The notes beneath the pieces are model-generated. The model was not told the origin of the DNA. It ran no database searches and saw nothing but the letters and a program-made list of their open reading frames with translations. Below are positions 34,552 through 44,167 of a stretch of 64,000 nt of DNA, in pieces; position 1 is the stretch's first letter; each line of letters begins with the position of its first letter. Source of the stretch: Baaleninema simplex PCC 7105. GTDB lineage: Bacteria > Cyanobacteriota > Cyanobacteriia > Cyanobacteriales > Geitlerinemataceae. The translations under genes were made by a program, and so were the position numbers. The stretch is from contig NZ_KB235958.1 of the NCBI RefSeq assembly GCF_000332355.1, positions 3,625,561 to 3,689,560 on the forward strand. The letters are read 5' to 3'.

Positions 34552-35700
34552 TTAATTGAAAACGTCTGCGGGGTCGGCATCTCTGAGTTTGCGAATGGCG
34601 ATCGCACCAGAAATACTACACATTATAATTGTGATTAATAGTAAGTTTAACGCGCGAGAAACTGTCATGTAAATTGGTAAAAATGTGGAGGTTCTTGTGA
34701 GTTCGTACAGCCACCAAGAAACGCCCAGTCCGGGTAAATATCCTAAAATTGCTAAAATAATGGCTTCTTGAATTAAAACTTTTAGTAAATAAGAGTCTCG
34801 ATATCCCATTGCTTTTAATGTTGCATATTCGGGGAGATGGTCGGATACGTCGGAATACAAAATTTGATAAACGATTACTAATCCGACGAGAAATCCTACG
34901 AATACACCTAAGCTAAAAATAAACCCGATTCCGGTACTGTTTGCCCAATAATCTCGTTCCATGTTGGCAAATTCTTCTCGAGTTAAAATTTTTGTGTCTG
35001 ATGTGATAAATTTTTGGATTTCCTGTTTTGCTGTTTCGATATCTACACCTGACTCGAGATGAATGACGCCCACTTCAATTTGTTCGGGATCTCGGTTTTT
35101 AAAGATTCTCAAAAAGGTTAGATCGCTACAGATGAAATTACCTTCTGCGGAAAAAGATGCGCCCAATGTAAAAAATCCCACCACACGCATACGAGTTTCG
35201 TTGACTTCCACTTCTAAAGCGGGATTTTGTTGAAATAACGTTTCGATCGCACCGTATTCGGGACGAGACGCGCGATCGAACAACACGCGATCGATCTCTG
35301 TGAGGCGATCGAGATTCTCTCGCACTTCTGGAAGGTTCAACGTCGGCTGTACTGGATCGATTCCAAATGCTAAAATTACCCGACTCGTCCCGTTTTCTGG
35401 ATTTTTCCAATCCGCCGAACCGATATACATCGGACTCACATCTTCTACACCCTCGATCGCTCGCAGTCGATACAACTGACGCCGCGAAAAGCCTTTCATG
35501 GAAAAAATGGTTTGATAGGTGGAATTGACGAGAACCAACTCGCCGTTGATGCTGTTGTGAGGTCCGAGGGCGCTGGCGTACAACGCACTTTGAAACCCCA
35601 CCTGGACGAACATCAGCACGTCTGCAAACGCAATTCCCGCGATCGCTGTCATCAATCGCGTTTTTTCTCGAGTCAGTTGTAACCAAGCAATGGGAAGCAT
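34552..35700 (-). CDS. devC: DevC-type ABC transporter permease
   Basis: 382 residues. MacB/FtsX-like permease with an N-terminal membrane helix (MTAIAGIAFADVLMFVQVGF), a periplasmic domain of about 220 residues and three C-terminal helices (GFIFSLGVFVGFLVGLVIVY, AIILAILGYLPGLGVSWWLY and LLLITIIMCSISGAIAIRKL). It would form the inner-membrane channel of the DevBCA exporter with DevB and DevA. TTGACTG/TGCTCACTG heptamers lie between devB and devC. Confidence 0.93.
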   Translation of the reverse strand: MLPIAWLQLTREKTRLMTAIAGIAFADVLMFVQVGFQSALYASALGPHNSINGELVLVNSTYQTIFSMKGFSRRQLYRLRAIEGVEDVSPMYIGSADWKNPENGTSRVILAFGIDPVQPTLNLPEVRENLDRLTEIDRVLFDRASRPEYGAIETLFQQNPALEVEVNETRMRVVGFFTLGASFSAEGNFICSDLTFLRIFKNRDPEQIEVGVIHLESGVDIETAKQEIQKFITSDTKILTREEFANMERDYWANSTGIGFIFSLGVFVGFLVGLVIVYQILYSDVSDHLPEYATLKAMGYRDSYLLKVLIQEAIILAILGYLPGLGVSWWLYELTRTSTFLPIYMTVSRALNLLLITIIMCSISGAIAIRKLRDADPADVFN

Positions 35701-35843
35701 GGGAATCGGGAATGGGGAACAGGGAACAGGGAAGAGTGAGCATAGCGAACAGGTAAAAGTTTAGCCTCATCACCTCACTGGTGACTGTTGACTGCTCGCT
35801 GTTGACTGCTCACTGTAAAAGGCTGGCGACTGTCTTTATCTCC

Positions 35844-37148
35844 TCACCGCGACGGTTGAATGGAAACCCGAATTTGGAGATGAGTTAAATCGCGGACGCG
35901 ATCGCTGGCGTCGGGAGTGAGGCGAATTCGCACTTCGACCACGCGGCGATCGACATCGGAACCGGGTTGAGTGCTGAAAATCTCTTGACGGCTCACTTGC
36001 GTTCCCAGGCGCACCACTTCCCCCTCGAGTTCTCCTTCAAAAACGGGACTGGTTATCGTCGCCTTCTGTCCCAGTTCTACCCGTCCGATGTCGGTTTGGT
36101 ACACTTCGGCGATCGCTTCCATGCTTTGGGTGTGTCCGACTTCCAAAATTCCCGCATCTCCGACGACTTCTCCAGTTCGCGCGTGGATTTCCAACACTCG
36201 ACCCGCCACGGGCGATCGCACGAACGACTGTTCTAAGTCCGCTTCGGCTTGAAGAACTTCAGCTTCGGCGAGGCGAACTTCGGTTTCGGCGGTACGCACG
36301 TCTACGGGGCGCACTTCCGCGATCGCGTTCAAGGTGGCGCGATTTTCTTCAATTTGTCGTTGGAGTGTTGTTGTGGTGCGCTCGAGCTCTGCTTGAGCTT
36401 GGCGAATTTCTGCATTGCGCGTCGTGGCGATGCGATCGCGAGTCGCAACGGCTTCGCTGAGGCGTTCTTCCGCCGTGTCAGCGTTCAAACACAGGCGATC
36501 GCGCTCGGATGCAGACACCGCCCCATCGCGATACAGGCTGTCGTACCGCCGACATTCGGTTTTGGCGTACCGCACCTCGGCATCGATGCGATCGAGGGTG
36601 GCGCTTTGTTCGGCCAGTTCTCCCTGACGACTGGCTTCGAGTTCGGCTAAATGCGCCCGCTGGCTGGCAATTTGACCTTCGAGTTCGGCTCTGACACGCT
36701 CGAACCGCGCTGCTTGCGCCTCGATGTCTCCAGTTTTTGCTCCGGCTTCGACTTGTGCCAGTCGCGATCGCGCCGCCTCCACTCGCGCCTGTGCCAGTTC
36801 GAGATCGGCGGTTCGTCGATCGAGATTGTCTAACACCGCTACGACTTCACCGGCATTGACGAAATCCCCTTCGTCGACGCTCAGGCGATCGATTCTCACG
36901 CCTTCGACAGAAACGGGGGCGGACAAGCGCAACACTTCGCCTTGAGGAACCAGTCGTCCGAGGGCAGTAACGGGACGCGGTTGTGGCGCGATCGCCGGAC
37001 TGGAAACGTTTTCGGTCGATGGGGGGTGCAGTAATTTCAATAACGGTTCGACGGACTGACCCGCCGCAAAACCAACGACGATCGCGATGGCAACTGTGGC
37101 GATCGTGCGTCGGTTTAGGGGAACTTGGGGGACAAATCGCGCAGTCAT
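35844..37148 (-). CDS. devB: DevB-type membrane-fusion (HlyD) subunit
   Basis: 434 residues. One N-terminal membrane anchor (TIATVAIAIVVGFAAGQSV, about 16-34), a biotinyl-lipoyl-like half motif (VEGVRIDRLSVDEGDFVNAG), a long coiled-coil hairpin (about 120-290, rich in Glu/Ala/Arg), the second lipoyl half (SFVRSPVAGRVLEIHARTGE) and a C-terminal barrel. It links the inner-membrane DevCA complex to an outer-membrane TolC-like channel. Confidence 0.93.
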   Translation of the reverse strand: MTARFVPQVPLNRRTIATVAIAIVVGFAAGQSVEPLLKLLHPPSTENVSSPAIAPQPRPVTALGRLVPQGEVLRLSAPVSVEGVRIDRLSVDEGDFVNAGEVVAVLDNLDRRTADLELAQARVEAARSRLAQVEAGAKTGDIEAQAARFERVRAELEGQIASQRAHLAELEASRQGELAEQSATLDRIDAEVRYAKTECRRYDSLYRDGAVSASERDRLCLNADTAEERLSEAVATRDRIATTRNAEIRQAQAELERTTTTLQRQIEENRATLNAIAEVRPVDVRTAETEVRLAEAEVLQAEADLEQSFVRSPVAGRVLEIHARTGEVVGDAGILEVGHTQSMEAIAEVYQTDIGRVELGQKATITSPVFEGELEGEVVRLGTQVSRQEIFSTQPGSDVDRRVVEVRIRLTPDASDRVRDLTHLQIRVSIQPSR

Positions 37149-37293
37149 CGGTGAATCTCGGGCTTACGAGGTGACGTTTTTTGCGAACGAGACGCGTTGG
37201 GTCGAGGAGAAGACACAGAAAAAGGGTCAGAGAGACTGAAACTCTGGTGCGATCGCAGTAGAAATCCGTCTTTACTCATATTTTTCAGCTTCT

Positions 37294-37893
37294 TCACGAT
37301 TTTTTGTCGTTTTTGAGGATGTTTGGATGGGAGTCGAGATAGGACACGAACATCTCTCGAAACAGCTCGTACTGTTCGCGGTAAGACAGCGTGTGACCTT
37401 CAAACATCCGTTCGAGGAGTAAGCCGTTGAAAAAGCACATGATGAAACTGAGTAATCGGCGATCGCGAATTCCCGTCAACTCGGCACATTCCGCCTGCCA
37501 GCGGGCGGCGATCGTCGCGATCGCGTCGTCGTTGGCTACCCCTTCGTTCTTTTGCTGTCTGTAAAAATCCACGATGACGAACAGGATCTTCAAATAGAAA
37601 TCCTCGTTCTGCTCGACGACATCAAACGCTCGGGCGATGCGATCGTCGATCGACGTATCGCTCCCGAGACTGTTTCGGTAAATCGCCAGATCTTCTTCGC
37701 ACAGGAGTTCCACCAGTTGCTCGAACAGAGATTTTTTATTGGGGAAGTAGTGATACAGAGTTCCCGTCGTCACCCCGGCAGTGGTCGCAATTTCCCGCAT
37801 CGTCACGGCTTCGTAGCCTTTGCGAGCGAACAACTCGAAGCTCTCGAGCAAGATTTCTTTGCGATACTCTTCGCGATCGACGATTTTCGGCAT
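37294..37893 (-). CDS. TetR-family repressor of the DevBCA operon
   Basis: 199 residues from ATG 37893 (MPKIVDREEYRKEIL); the frame extends 11 codons upstream without family character. The HTH lies at about 25-47 (MREIATTAGVTTGTLYHYFPN), followed by a helical ligand domain. It is first in the minus-strand group tetR-devB-devC-devA. The operator-like palindrome in its own promoter suggests autorepression and co-regulation of the exporter by an unknown ligand. Confidence 0.93.
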   Translation of the reverse strand: MPKIVDREEYRKEILLESFELFARKGYEAVTMREIATTAGVTTGTLYHYFPNKKSLFEQLVELLCEEDLAIYRNSLGSDTSIDDRIARAFDVVEQNEDFYLKILFVIVDFYRQQKNEGVANDDAIATIAARWQAECAELTGIRDRRLLSFIMCFFNGLLLERMFEGHTLSYREQYELFREMFVSYLDSHPNILKNDKKS

Positions 37894-37945
37894 AGTTCGG
37901 GACAGGTGGCGAACCTTGGGTGACATCTCGAAGGAGACTGTATTT

Positions 37946-37975
37946 ATTATATCTAACGTTCGTTATAAAAAACAA
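37946..37975 (-). promoter_or_regulatory. tetR promoter with palindromic operator in the spacer
   Basis: On the minus strand, a -35 TTGTTT (37970-37975) and -10 TATAAT (37946-37951) are 18 nt apart. Between them lies TAACG-TT-CGTTA (37954-37965), a perfect inverted repeat. Repressor bound there would block RNA polymerase. Confidence 0.7.
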
Positions 37976-37986
37976 GACCAAAAAAA

Positions 37987-38008
37987 CGAGGTGTTGTCGA
38001 ACACCTCG
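37987..38008 (-). terminator. Intrinsic terminator of the pil cluster
   Basis: Perfect 9-bp stem CGAGGTGTT / AACACCTCG with loop GTCG. On the minus strand it is followed by a T7 run, 36 bases after the pilC stop. Confidence 0.92.
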
Positions 38009-38044
38009 TTCTCGCAGCTCGAAGCCTAGACTTGCAGCCAGGAA

Positions 38045-39214
38045 TCAACCGATCTCATCCATCACCGAGAACATCGGCAAGTACATCGACAGCAGGATCG
38101 ATCCCACCATCCCACCGATGACCACGATCATGAGCGGTTCGAGCATCGAGGTCAGTCCTTTAATCGCCTGTTCGACCTCGTCCTCGTAAAACGCCCCCAC
38201 TTTCATCAGCATTTTATCGAGTTCCCCAGTTTCCTCGCCGATGGACATCATCTGAACCGCCAAAGCGGGCATCACGCCCCGCTCTCGGAACGCCTCGCTA
38301 ATACTGCCCCCTTCCTGAATCTGGTCTTTGGCATAGTCGATCGCGTCGGCAATAACCTCGTTGCCTGCCGTATCTCGTACGATTTCCAGCGCGTTGAGAA
38401 TGGGAACCCCCGAACGAGTCAAGGTTCCAAAAACGTTACAGAAACTCGCTACAGCCGACTTTTCAATTAAGTCTCCAAAAATCGGAGCTTTCAGAAGTAA
38501 CCCGTCAATTTGGAAACGGCCGGCAGGGGTTTGGTAATAAGCACGGATTGCGAACGCGATTCCGATGATAATTCCCACAAAAATGATAATCGCGTAATTG
38601 CGTTCCTCAACCCAGCTTTCAGCATCTGGCACGTCCACCGGCAGCGTCGGTCCGCGCAAAAAGAAACTGATGGTCATCATCATCTGAGTAAACGCCGGAA
38701 GTTCGGCATCGAGCTGGTCGAAAATCCCCGTAAACGTCGGCAGCAGAAAAATCGTCATGCCCAAAAAGATGACGACCGCAATACCTCCGACCGTTTGCGG
38801 ATAAGACATCGCCGATTTCAGCTCGTTTTGGAGCTTCGCTGATTTTTCCAGCAGCAGTGCCAGACGGTTGAGAACTTCGTCGAGAACCCCGCCGACTTCC
38901 CCCGCCGCGACCATACTGACATAGAGTTTGTCAAAACAGCCGGGGTGTCGGCTCATCGCTTCTGCAAGGCTGCCCCCCTGTTCGACTTCATCTCGAATTT
39001 GAACCAGCGCTTTTCTGAGTTTAGGGTTGCTACACTGCTCGTTCAAAACGCTCAAACATCGCAACATCCCGACGCCCGCGTTAAACATCGCCGCGAACTG
39101 ACGAGAAAAGATGGCTTTATCCTTAACCGTAACGCTCGTAATGGCAGCGGAGATCTTCTCTCCAAATTCGTTGATGTCAAATCCTTTCGATTCGACCCGT
39201 GCAGCGTTCGTCAT
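38045..39214 (-). CDS. pilC: Type IV pilus inner-membrane platform protein PilC
   Basis: 389 residues, two T2SF/GspF domains each followed by membrane helices. Landmarks are FSRQFAAMFNAGVGMLRCLSVL, LEKSAKLQNELKSAMSYPQTV and the duplicated FCNVFGTLTRSGVPILNALEIV, with hydrophobic helices near 155-180, 205-230 and at the C-terminus. It anchors the pilus base and couples it to the PilB and PilT motors. Last gene of the pilB-pilT-pilC group; a strong terminator follows. Confidence 0.96.
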   Translation of the reverse strand: MTNAARVESKGFDINEFGEKISAAITSVTVKDKAIFSRQFAAMFNAGVGMLRCLSVLNEQCSNPKLRKALVQIRDEVEQGGSLAEAMSRHPGCFDKLYVSMVAAGEVGGVLDEVLNRLALLLEKSAKLQNELKSAMSYPQTVGGIAVVIFLGMTIFLLPTFTGIFDQLDAELPAFTQMMMTISFFLRGPTLPVDVPDAESWVEERNYAIIIFVGIIIGIAFAIRAYYQTPAGRFQIDGLLLKAPIFGDLIEKSAVASFCNVFGTLTRSGVPILNALEIVRDTAGNEVIADAIDYAKDQIQEGGSISEAFRERGVMPALAVQMMSIGEETGELDKMLMKVGAFYEDEVEQAIKGLTSMLEPLMIVVIGGMVGSILLSMYLPMFSVMDEIG

Positions 39215-39273
39215 AACTCAGTTCCCTAACAATCACAATACAGAGGCGGCCGTTCCCCGACCGCCACACAGAC

Positions 39274-40407
39274 CTAACGCTTGGCTTTGGCTCGCTTCGT
39301 CCCTTGCGCGGCAGCGGGAGCGCCCCCAGCTTTCACGCGCGGGTCGACGAGGCGATCGAACTCGTCAACTTTCGAGGTTTTCGAGAGGGCTTCTTCATAG
39401 GTGACTTTGCCCTCGTTCACCAACCGAGCCAAACACATTTCCATCGTCTGCATTCCGACCTTCGATCCCATTTGAATCGACGAATAGATCTGACTGGTTT
39501 TCCCTTCCCGAATCAAGTTTCCGATCGCAGGGGTGTTGACCATAATTTCCTGAGCCGCACAGCGTCCACCGCCGACTTTCCGCAGCAAGTTTTGCGAACA
39601 AACCCCCACCAGCGACCCCGACATTTGTGCGCGAATTTGCGGCTGTTGGATGGGGGGGAACACGTCGAGCATCCGGTCGATGGTTGCCGAAGCCGAGTTC
39701 GTGTGCAACGTCCCGAAAACCAAGTGACCCGTTTCTGCCGCCGAAATCGCCAGCGAAATCGTTTCGAGGTCGCGCATTTCCCCCACCAGAATAATGTCTG
39801 GATCTTCCCGCAACGCCGCCTTGAGAGCGTTGGCAAAACTCTTCGTATCTTCGCCCTTTTGCCGTTGGTGGAACAAACTTTTAATATTAGGAAAAACGTA
39901 CTCGATCGGGTCTTCGACGGTAAGAATGTGTTCCGATCGCGTGCGGTTGATCAAATCCAGAATTGCCGCCATGGTCGTGGTTTTTCCCGACCCCGTCTGT
40001 CCCGTAACCAAGACCATTCCGCGAGGCCGCATGGCCATTTCGCGCATAATTTCGGGAACGCCCAATTTCTCGAAATTGGGGATAGACGACGCCAACGCCC
40101 GCAGACAGGCGGCGAAACAGCCCCGTTCGCGATACACGTTGACTCGGAATCGGGCTAACCCTTTCACCCCATAGGCACAGTCGAGTTCCCAGTTCTGCTC
40201 GAGATCTTTTCGCTGGTTGTTGTTGAGCATACTAAAAATGAGGCGTTGGCACTCGTCTGGCGCAAGAGATTCACCAAACTGCGGCTGGGGGGTCAGTTTC
40301 CCGCTAATACGGAAAAAGATCGGCGCTCCCGCTTGAATGTGCATATCGGAGCCACCCTGTTCGATCAACGACTCCATTACGTCCTCGATCATGTAGTCTA
40401 GCGCCAT
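39274..40407 (-). CDS. pilT: Type IV pilus retraction ATPase PilT
   Basis: 377 residues. A hexameric motor that depolymerises the pilus, needed for twitching and phototaxis and for DNA uptake. Walker A TGQTGSGKTTT lies near 135. The family-specific AIRNLIRE equivalent reads AIGNLIREGKTSQIYSSIQ, and the Asp and His boxes are present (EDPIEYVFPN, GHLVFGTLHTNSA). A good ribosome site, AGGAGGA, lies 11 bases before the ATG. A decayed duplicate of its first codons and leader lies upstream at 40515-40735. Confidence 0.97.
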   Translation of the reverse strand: MALDYMIEDVMESLIEQGGSDMHIQAGAPIFFRISGKLTPQPQFGESLAPDECQRLIFSMLNNNQRKDLEQNWELDCAYGVKGLARFRVNVYRERGCFAACLRALASSIPNFEKLGVPEIMREMAMRPRGMVLVTGQTGSGKTTTMAAILDLINRTRSEHILTVEDPIEYVFPNIKSLFHQRQKGEDTKSFANALKAALREDPDIILVGEMRDLETISLAISAAETGHLVFGTLHTNSASATIDRMLDVFPPIQQPQIRAQMSGSLVGVCSQNLLRKVGGGRCAAQEIMVNTPAIGNLIREGKTSQIYSSIQMGSKVGMQTMEMCLARLVNEGKVTYEEALSKTSKVDEFDRLVDPRVKAGGAPAAAQGTKRAKAKR

Positions 40408-40514
40408 GGGACTGAATTCCTCCTAGTTCGAGTGTGAGGCTGTTGTCAAAAGCTCAATGGCAGGACGCTCCAACAGCCCAATTCGTGTTTTTATTTTACC
40501 GTTGGGCAAAAATG

Positions 40515-40735
40515 AATTCGCCTGAGAATAGCGGCAAGTTGGGTTTCCCGCGAATACGGAAAAAGAGCGGCGCTCCTGCTTAAACGGGTATTTCGGAGAC
40601 ACCCGCTGCGATCGACGACTCCATTACGTCCTCGATCGGGTCGTCTAGCGCCCTGTCACTGCATTTTTTTTCCAGCTACTGGGGATTGTCGTGCGATGCG
40701 GGGTGGAACGCTCCAACTCGCCGAGCTTGGGTTTG
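40515..40735 (-). pseudogene. Decayed duplicate of the pilT 5' end and leader
   Basis: Read on the minus strand it gives ALDDPIEDVMESSIAAGVSEIPV, stop, then AGAPLFFRIRGKPNL, matching PilT's ALDYMIEDVMESLIEQGGSD...AGAPIFFRISGKL. The DNA match continues through the leader (GGAACGCTCCAACTCGCC versus GGACGCTCCAACAGCCC). It is a tandem duplication between pilB and pilT, with the start codon lost and a stop gained. Confidence 0.9.
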
Positions 40736-40750
40736 TCCGTCAGTCGCCCC

Positions 40751-42766
40751 TCAGTCTTGGAAACGCGGCGTCATGCAGTAGGGGCAATCCATCCATTCGG
40801 AATTCAATCCCGCGCCGCAGGTGTTGCACGTCAGCGAACTCTTGCGTTTGGCTTTGAGTTCAGCTTCCAAACCCGAATCGGTAAAGGTGACGCGATCGAC
40901 TTCCTCAAAGGTGGTGTATCCCTGTTGCACCAGACTGAGGCTGTAAGCGAGAAGGGTTGTCATCCCCTGTTCGACGGCTTTCTCCTTAATGCGTTCGGTG
41001 GGGGCGCCTTCGTTAATCAAGACCGCCAGTTCCTCAGTTGTTTGTAGGAACTCGTAAACCCCAACGCGACCTTTGTAGCCGACGCCGTTACATTTCGGAC
41101 AGAGTTCGCCGCTGTTGAGGAGATCTTTGCGATCGCTCGCCGGAATCGTATTGGCTTTATAGAACGTCGCATCCACCTGACCCGACGACGACATTCCATA
41201 GCGGGCTAGTTCTTCCCGCGTCGGAGTGTAGGGAATGCGGCATTCACCACAGACGCGGCGCATCAAACGCTGAGCGAGAACCCCCAGTAACGCCCCCGAT
41301 ACCATAAACGGTTCGACGCCCATCTCATCGAGACGCGCGATCGCCCCGGCTGCGTCGTTCGTATGCAGCGTCGTCAAGACCAAGTGTCCCGTCAGTGCCG
41401 CCTCGATCGCCGTTTTCGCCGTTTCTTTGTCTCGAGTCTCACCCACCAGAATAATATCCGGGTCTTGTCGCAAGAACGCCCGTAGGATGTTGGCGAACGT
41501 CAAGTCTTTTTCCCGAATCACCTGACACTGACTGATCCCTTCGAGAGCGTACTCGATGGGGTCTTCCGCCGTACTGATATTGACTCCCGGATCGTTGCGT
41601 TCGGCCAAAATCGAATACAACGTGGTGGATTTACCCGACCCCGTCGGCCCCGTCACCAGAATCAAACCGAAGGGACGACTGGCTACATCTCGCACCTTCT
41701 GCAAGGTTTCGGGATCGGTAATGAGCTTGTCGAGACCCAATTGCGTCGACGAGTTGTCGAGAATCCGCAACACGATTTTTTCGCCGTAGCGCGTCGGGAG
41801 AGAGTTGACCCGGAAGTCTACTGGACGACCTTGGAAAATCCGACGAATCCGTCCGTCTTGAGCTTGGCGGCGTTCGGCGATGTCCAAATCGGCGATAATT
41901 TTGAAGCGAGACGTGACTGCCGGAACGATCGCTTTAGGGAGACGGGGGAACGGCTCGTGCAGTACGCCGTCTTTCCTCATGCGGATGCGGAGATATTCTT
42001 CTTGAGGTTCGACGTGAATGTCAGAAACAGCATCGGTTAGCGCTTTTCGCAGAATTTTGTTGACGAGGCTGATGACGCTTTTGTCTTCAGTGTCCGGTTC
42101 GGTGTCGAGTTCTTGGTGTTCTGCGGGGGCTTCTTCGAGTTCGTCCTCACCTCCCGCCAGTTGGTTGATATCGGTGAGGGTAATGGCGTTTTTCTCTTCC
42201 TGTTCCCGTCGCTGGTTTTCGGCTTCTTTTTTGACTTGTTCGTCGAGATAGCGCGAGATCAGTTGCTGGTAATCGTCGAAGGTAATCGCTCGCCGTTGTA
42301 GCTCTAACTCCTGCGATCGCAAAATGCGGCGGAGTTCGTCTTGAGCTTCGAGGTTGTCCGGATCGACCATCGCCACCACTAAGGTTTGTTCCTGAGTGGT
42401 TAAGGGAACGAAACGATAGCGGCGACAGCTATCGACCGACACCAGTTCGAGCAAACGTTTGATTTGACCCGGTGAAATTTCTGCGGTTTCGGGATCGAAG
42501 GATTCGACTCCGTAGAGAATTTTAAGCTCGAAGAGTTGCTGGCGTTTGTATTGAAGAATAAATTCAGGCGGCAAAGGTTTTCCCGTAATCCCTTCGATCG
42601 CCTCGATTAAGGGTAGACCTTTAGTTCGGCAGGCTTCTTGCGCCTGACTCATTTGATCGGGGCTGACGTGACCCGCTTGAATGAGTTTGTTGCCAAAAGG
42701 AGAAAAGTTTGTCTGGACGACTAACGCACGCCGAGCTTTGGATGCGCCAGAGGAAAGATTAGTCAT
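40751..42766 (-). CDS. pilB: Type IV pilus extension ATPase PilB
   Basis: 671 residues. The N-terminal N1/N2 domains (about 1-190) are followed by an ATPase with Walker A TGPTGSGKSTTLY near 380, Asp box EDPIEYAL and Walker B DPDIILVGETRD. A zinc-binding tetracysteine (CGECRIPY...CPKCNGVGYKGR) and a second C-terminal zinc ribbon (CNTCGAGL...CPYCMTPRF), usual in cyanobacterial PilB, complete the protein. It drives pilin polymerisation. Starts 469 bases from grpE, divergently. Confidence 0.97.
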   Translation of the reverse strand: MTNLSSGASKARRALVVQTNFSPFGNKLIQAGHVSPDQMSQAQEACRTKGLPLIEAIEGITGKPLPPEFILQYKRQQLFELKILYGVESFDPETAEISPGQIKRLLELVSVDSCRRYRFVPLTTQEQTLVVAMVDPDNLEAQDELRRILRSQELELQRRAITFDDYQQLISRYLDEQVKKEAENQRREQEEKNAITLTDINQLAGGEDELEEAPAEHQELDTEPDTEDKSVISLVNKILRKALTDAVSDIHVEPQEEYLRIRMRKDGVLHEPFPRLPKAIVPAVTSRFKIIADLDIAERRQAQDGRIRRIFQGRPVDFRVNSLPTRYGEKIVLRILDNSSTQLGLDKLITDPETLQKVRDVASRPFGLILVTGPTGSGKSTTLYSILAERNDPGVNISTAEDPIEYALEGISQCQVIREKDLTFANILRAFLRQDPDIILVGETRDKETAKTAIEAALTGHLVLTTLHTNDAAGAIARLDEMGVEPFMVSGALLGVLAQRLMRRVCGECRIPYTPTREELARYGMSSSGQVDATFYKANTIPASDRKDLLNSGELCPKCNGVGYKGRVGVYEFLQTTEELAVLINEGAPTERIKEKAVEQGMTTLLAYSLSLVQQGYTTFEEVDRVTFTDSGLEAELKAKRKSSLTCNTCGAGLNSEWMDCPYCMTPRFQD

Positions 42767-43235
42767 GGTGGATGTCTAGCGTCGAATTGCGAGGGGAAGA
42801 GTAGTCGTGTTAGTTCGATTCGGCTCGGGGCGAACACCACTACTTGACAAGTCTAACTTACTCGACCTAGCAGGTGTGGGGACGGCTTTCGGGGAGCCTT
42901 TAGACTCTGACCGCTTCGCGCTTGACTCTCCTGTACCCCTCCAGCACCCCATGTTAAGATTCTTCAAAGAGGTGGCGAGCCTTTTATATCGATGTCGCCG
43001 GCCTCCAACCCGCTCGAGTGTCGTTCGAGACTCGCTGTTTTGGGGAAAACCACTCAGTCTCGAACAGTTGCAGTGGGGCGATCGCGTCGCCGACAAAGTA
43101 GCGGCGGCGTTAGAGGTTCCGTCGTAAGATACGTCAAACGACAGTTCGACGGGCGACCGTCGAAGTCGTGCGCCTCGCCGCGAACGCCTTCGACTCAAAC
43201 CGTAAGCGTTGGAATATTGCAAAGGGAAGTCAGAC
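42767..43235. other. Divergent region between pilB and grpE
   Basis: 469 bases. It must hold the pilB and grpE promoters. An open frame from ATG 42951 to 43127 (59 residues, MLRFFKEVASLLYRCRR) is possible but unlike any family I know. No CIRCE inverted repeat (TTAGCACTC/GAGTGCTAA) was seen upstream of grpE. Confidence 0.4.
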
Positions 43236-43994
43236 ATGGACGAAGAAAAGCAGTTCGAGAACGAGCGCCAAGCCACCGCCCAAGAGAGTTCCGAAACGGC
43301 AGTTGAAGCCCAAAACACGGAAGCGGCCGCCGAAGCGATCGAATCTGAACGCGCGTCCGCTGAAGGAGAACTAGAAACGCCGACAGAAGAGGCGATCGAT
43401 CCGACGGCGATCGAAGCTGAAGCAGCTGCTCGCGAAGCGATCGAACGGGAAGCCGCCGAAGACGTGGCGACGACGCTCGAGACGCTGAAAGTTACGGCTG
43501 AAGCAGCTTCAGCGCAACTTGAAGAAATGAAATCTCAGTACGTGCGGCTGCAAGCCGATTTCGACAATTTTCGCAAGCGCACGGAAAAAGAGCGAGAAGC
43601 CCTCGAAGAACGAGCTAAATGCGAGGTTCTCCAAGAACTGTTACCGGTGGTCGATAACTTCGAGCGGGCGCGCACGCAAATCAAACCCCAAACAGATGGG
43701 GAAACCAACATCCATAAAAGCTATCAAAGTGTGTACAAGCTCATGGTCGATTGCTTGAAACGGTTGGGTGTCGCACCGATGCGCCCGGAAGGGGAAGAGT
43801 TCGACCCCAACCTGCACGAAGCCGTTATGCGCGAAGCCACCGACGAATACCCAGAAGGAACCGTGATGGGGGAACTGATGCGAGGCTACACCCTCGGCGA
43901 TCGCGTCTTGCGCCATGCCATGGTGAAAGTGGCAGCTCCCCCGGAACCCGTGGTAAGCTCAGAAGAGGCGGAATCCGACGGGTCGGACGCCTAA
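43236..43994 (+). CDS. grpE: GrpE nucleotide-exchange factor
   Basis: 252 residues from ATG 43236 ([12 protein letters not shown]), preceded by GGGAAG. The first 85 residues are a very acidic, Ala/Glu-rich disordered region. The GrpE domain follows: coiled coil with [20 protein letters not shown], then [16 protein letters not shown], and the beta-wing region [13 protein letters not shown]...[16 protein letters not shown]. It exchanges ADP for ATP on DnaK. First gene of grpE-dnaK-dnaJ-tusA-rsgA. Confidence 0.96.
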   Translation: MDEEKQFENERQATAQESSETAVEAQNTEAAAEAIESERASAEGELETPTEEAIDPTAIEAEAAAREAIEREAAEDVATTLETLKVTAEAASAQLEEMKSQYVRLQADFDNFRKRTEKEREALEERAKCEVLQELLPVVDNFERARTQIKPQTDGETNIHKSYQSVYKLMVDCLKRLGVAPMRPEGEEFDPNLHEAVMREATDEYPEGTVMGELMRGYTLGDRVLRHAMVKVAAPPEPVVSSEEAESDGSDA

Positions 43995-44167
43995 AAGCTT
44001 TTTCATCGAGACGATCGGATAGAAGGCTAGAAGGCGAAAGCGGGCGTCGCGGCAGTCGATCGCAGAAAGGGTTAGAGGGTTCGTAGCTCTGGCTCGAAAA
44101 TTCCCCTCACCCCCACGATCGCCCGCCGACTTGGAAACTCTTCACGTTCACACCCGCACCAAGGGAT

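Noticed and set aside
34250..34555. Plus-strand open frame of 101 residues (HHRDTEDTEG repeats)
   Set aside because: It only reads through the 69-bp repeats and overlaps the devA start; no start site or family.
42807..43127. Plus-strand open frame of 106 residues before grpE
   Set aside because: No recognised family and no clear ribosome site; kept only as a note in the gap entry.
42951..43235. CIRCE/HrcA operator for the grpE operon
   Set aside because: No TTAGCACTC/GAGTGCTAA inverted repeat was found in the leader.
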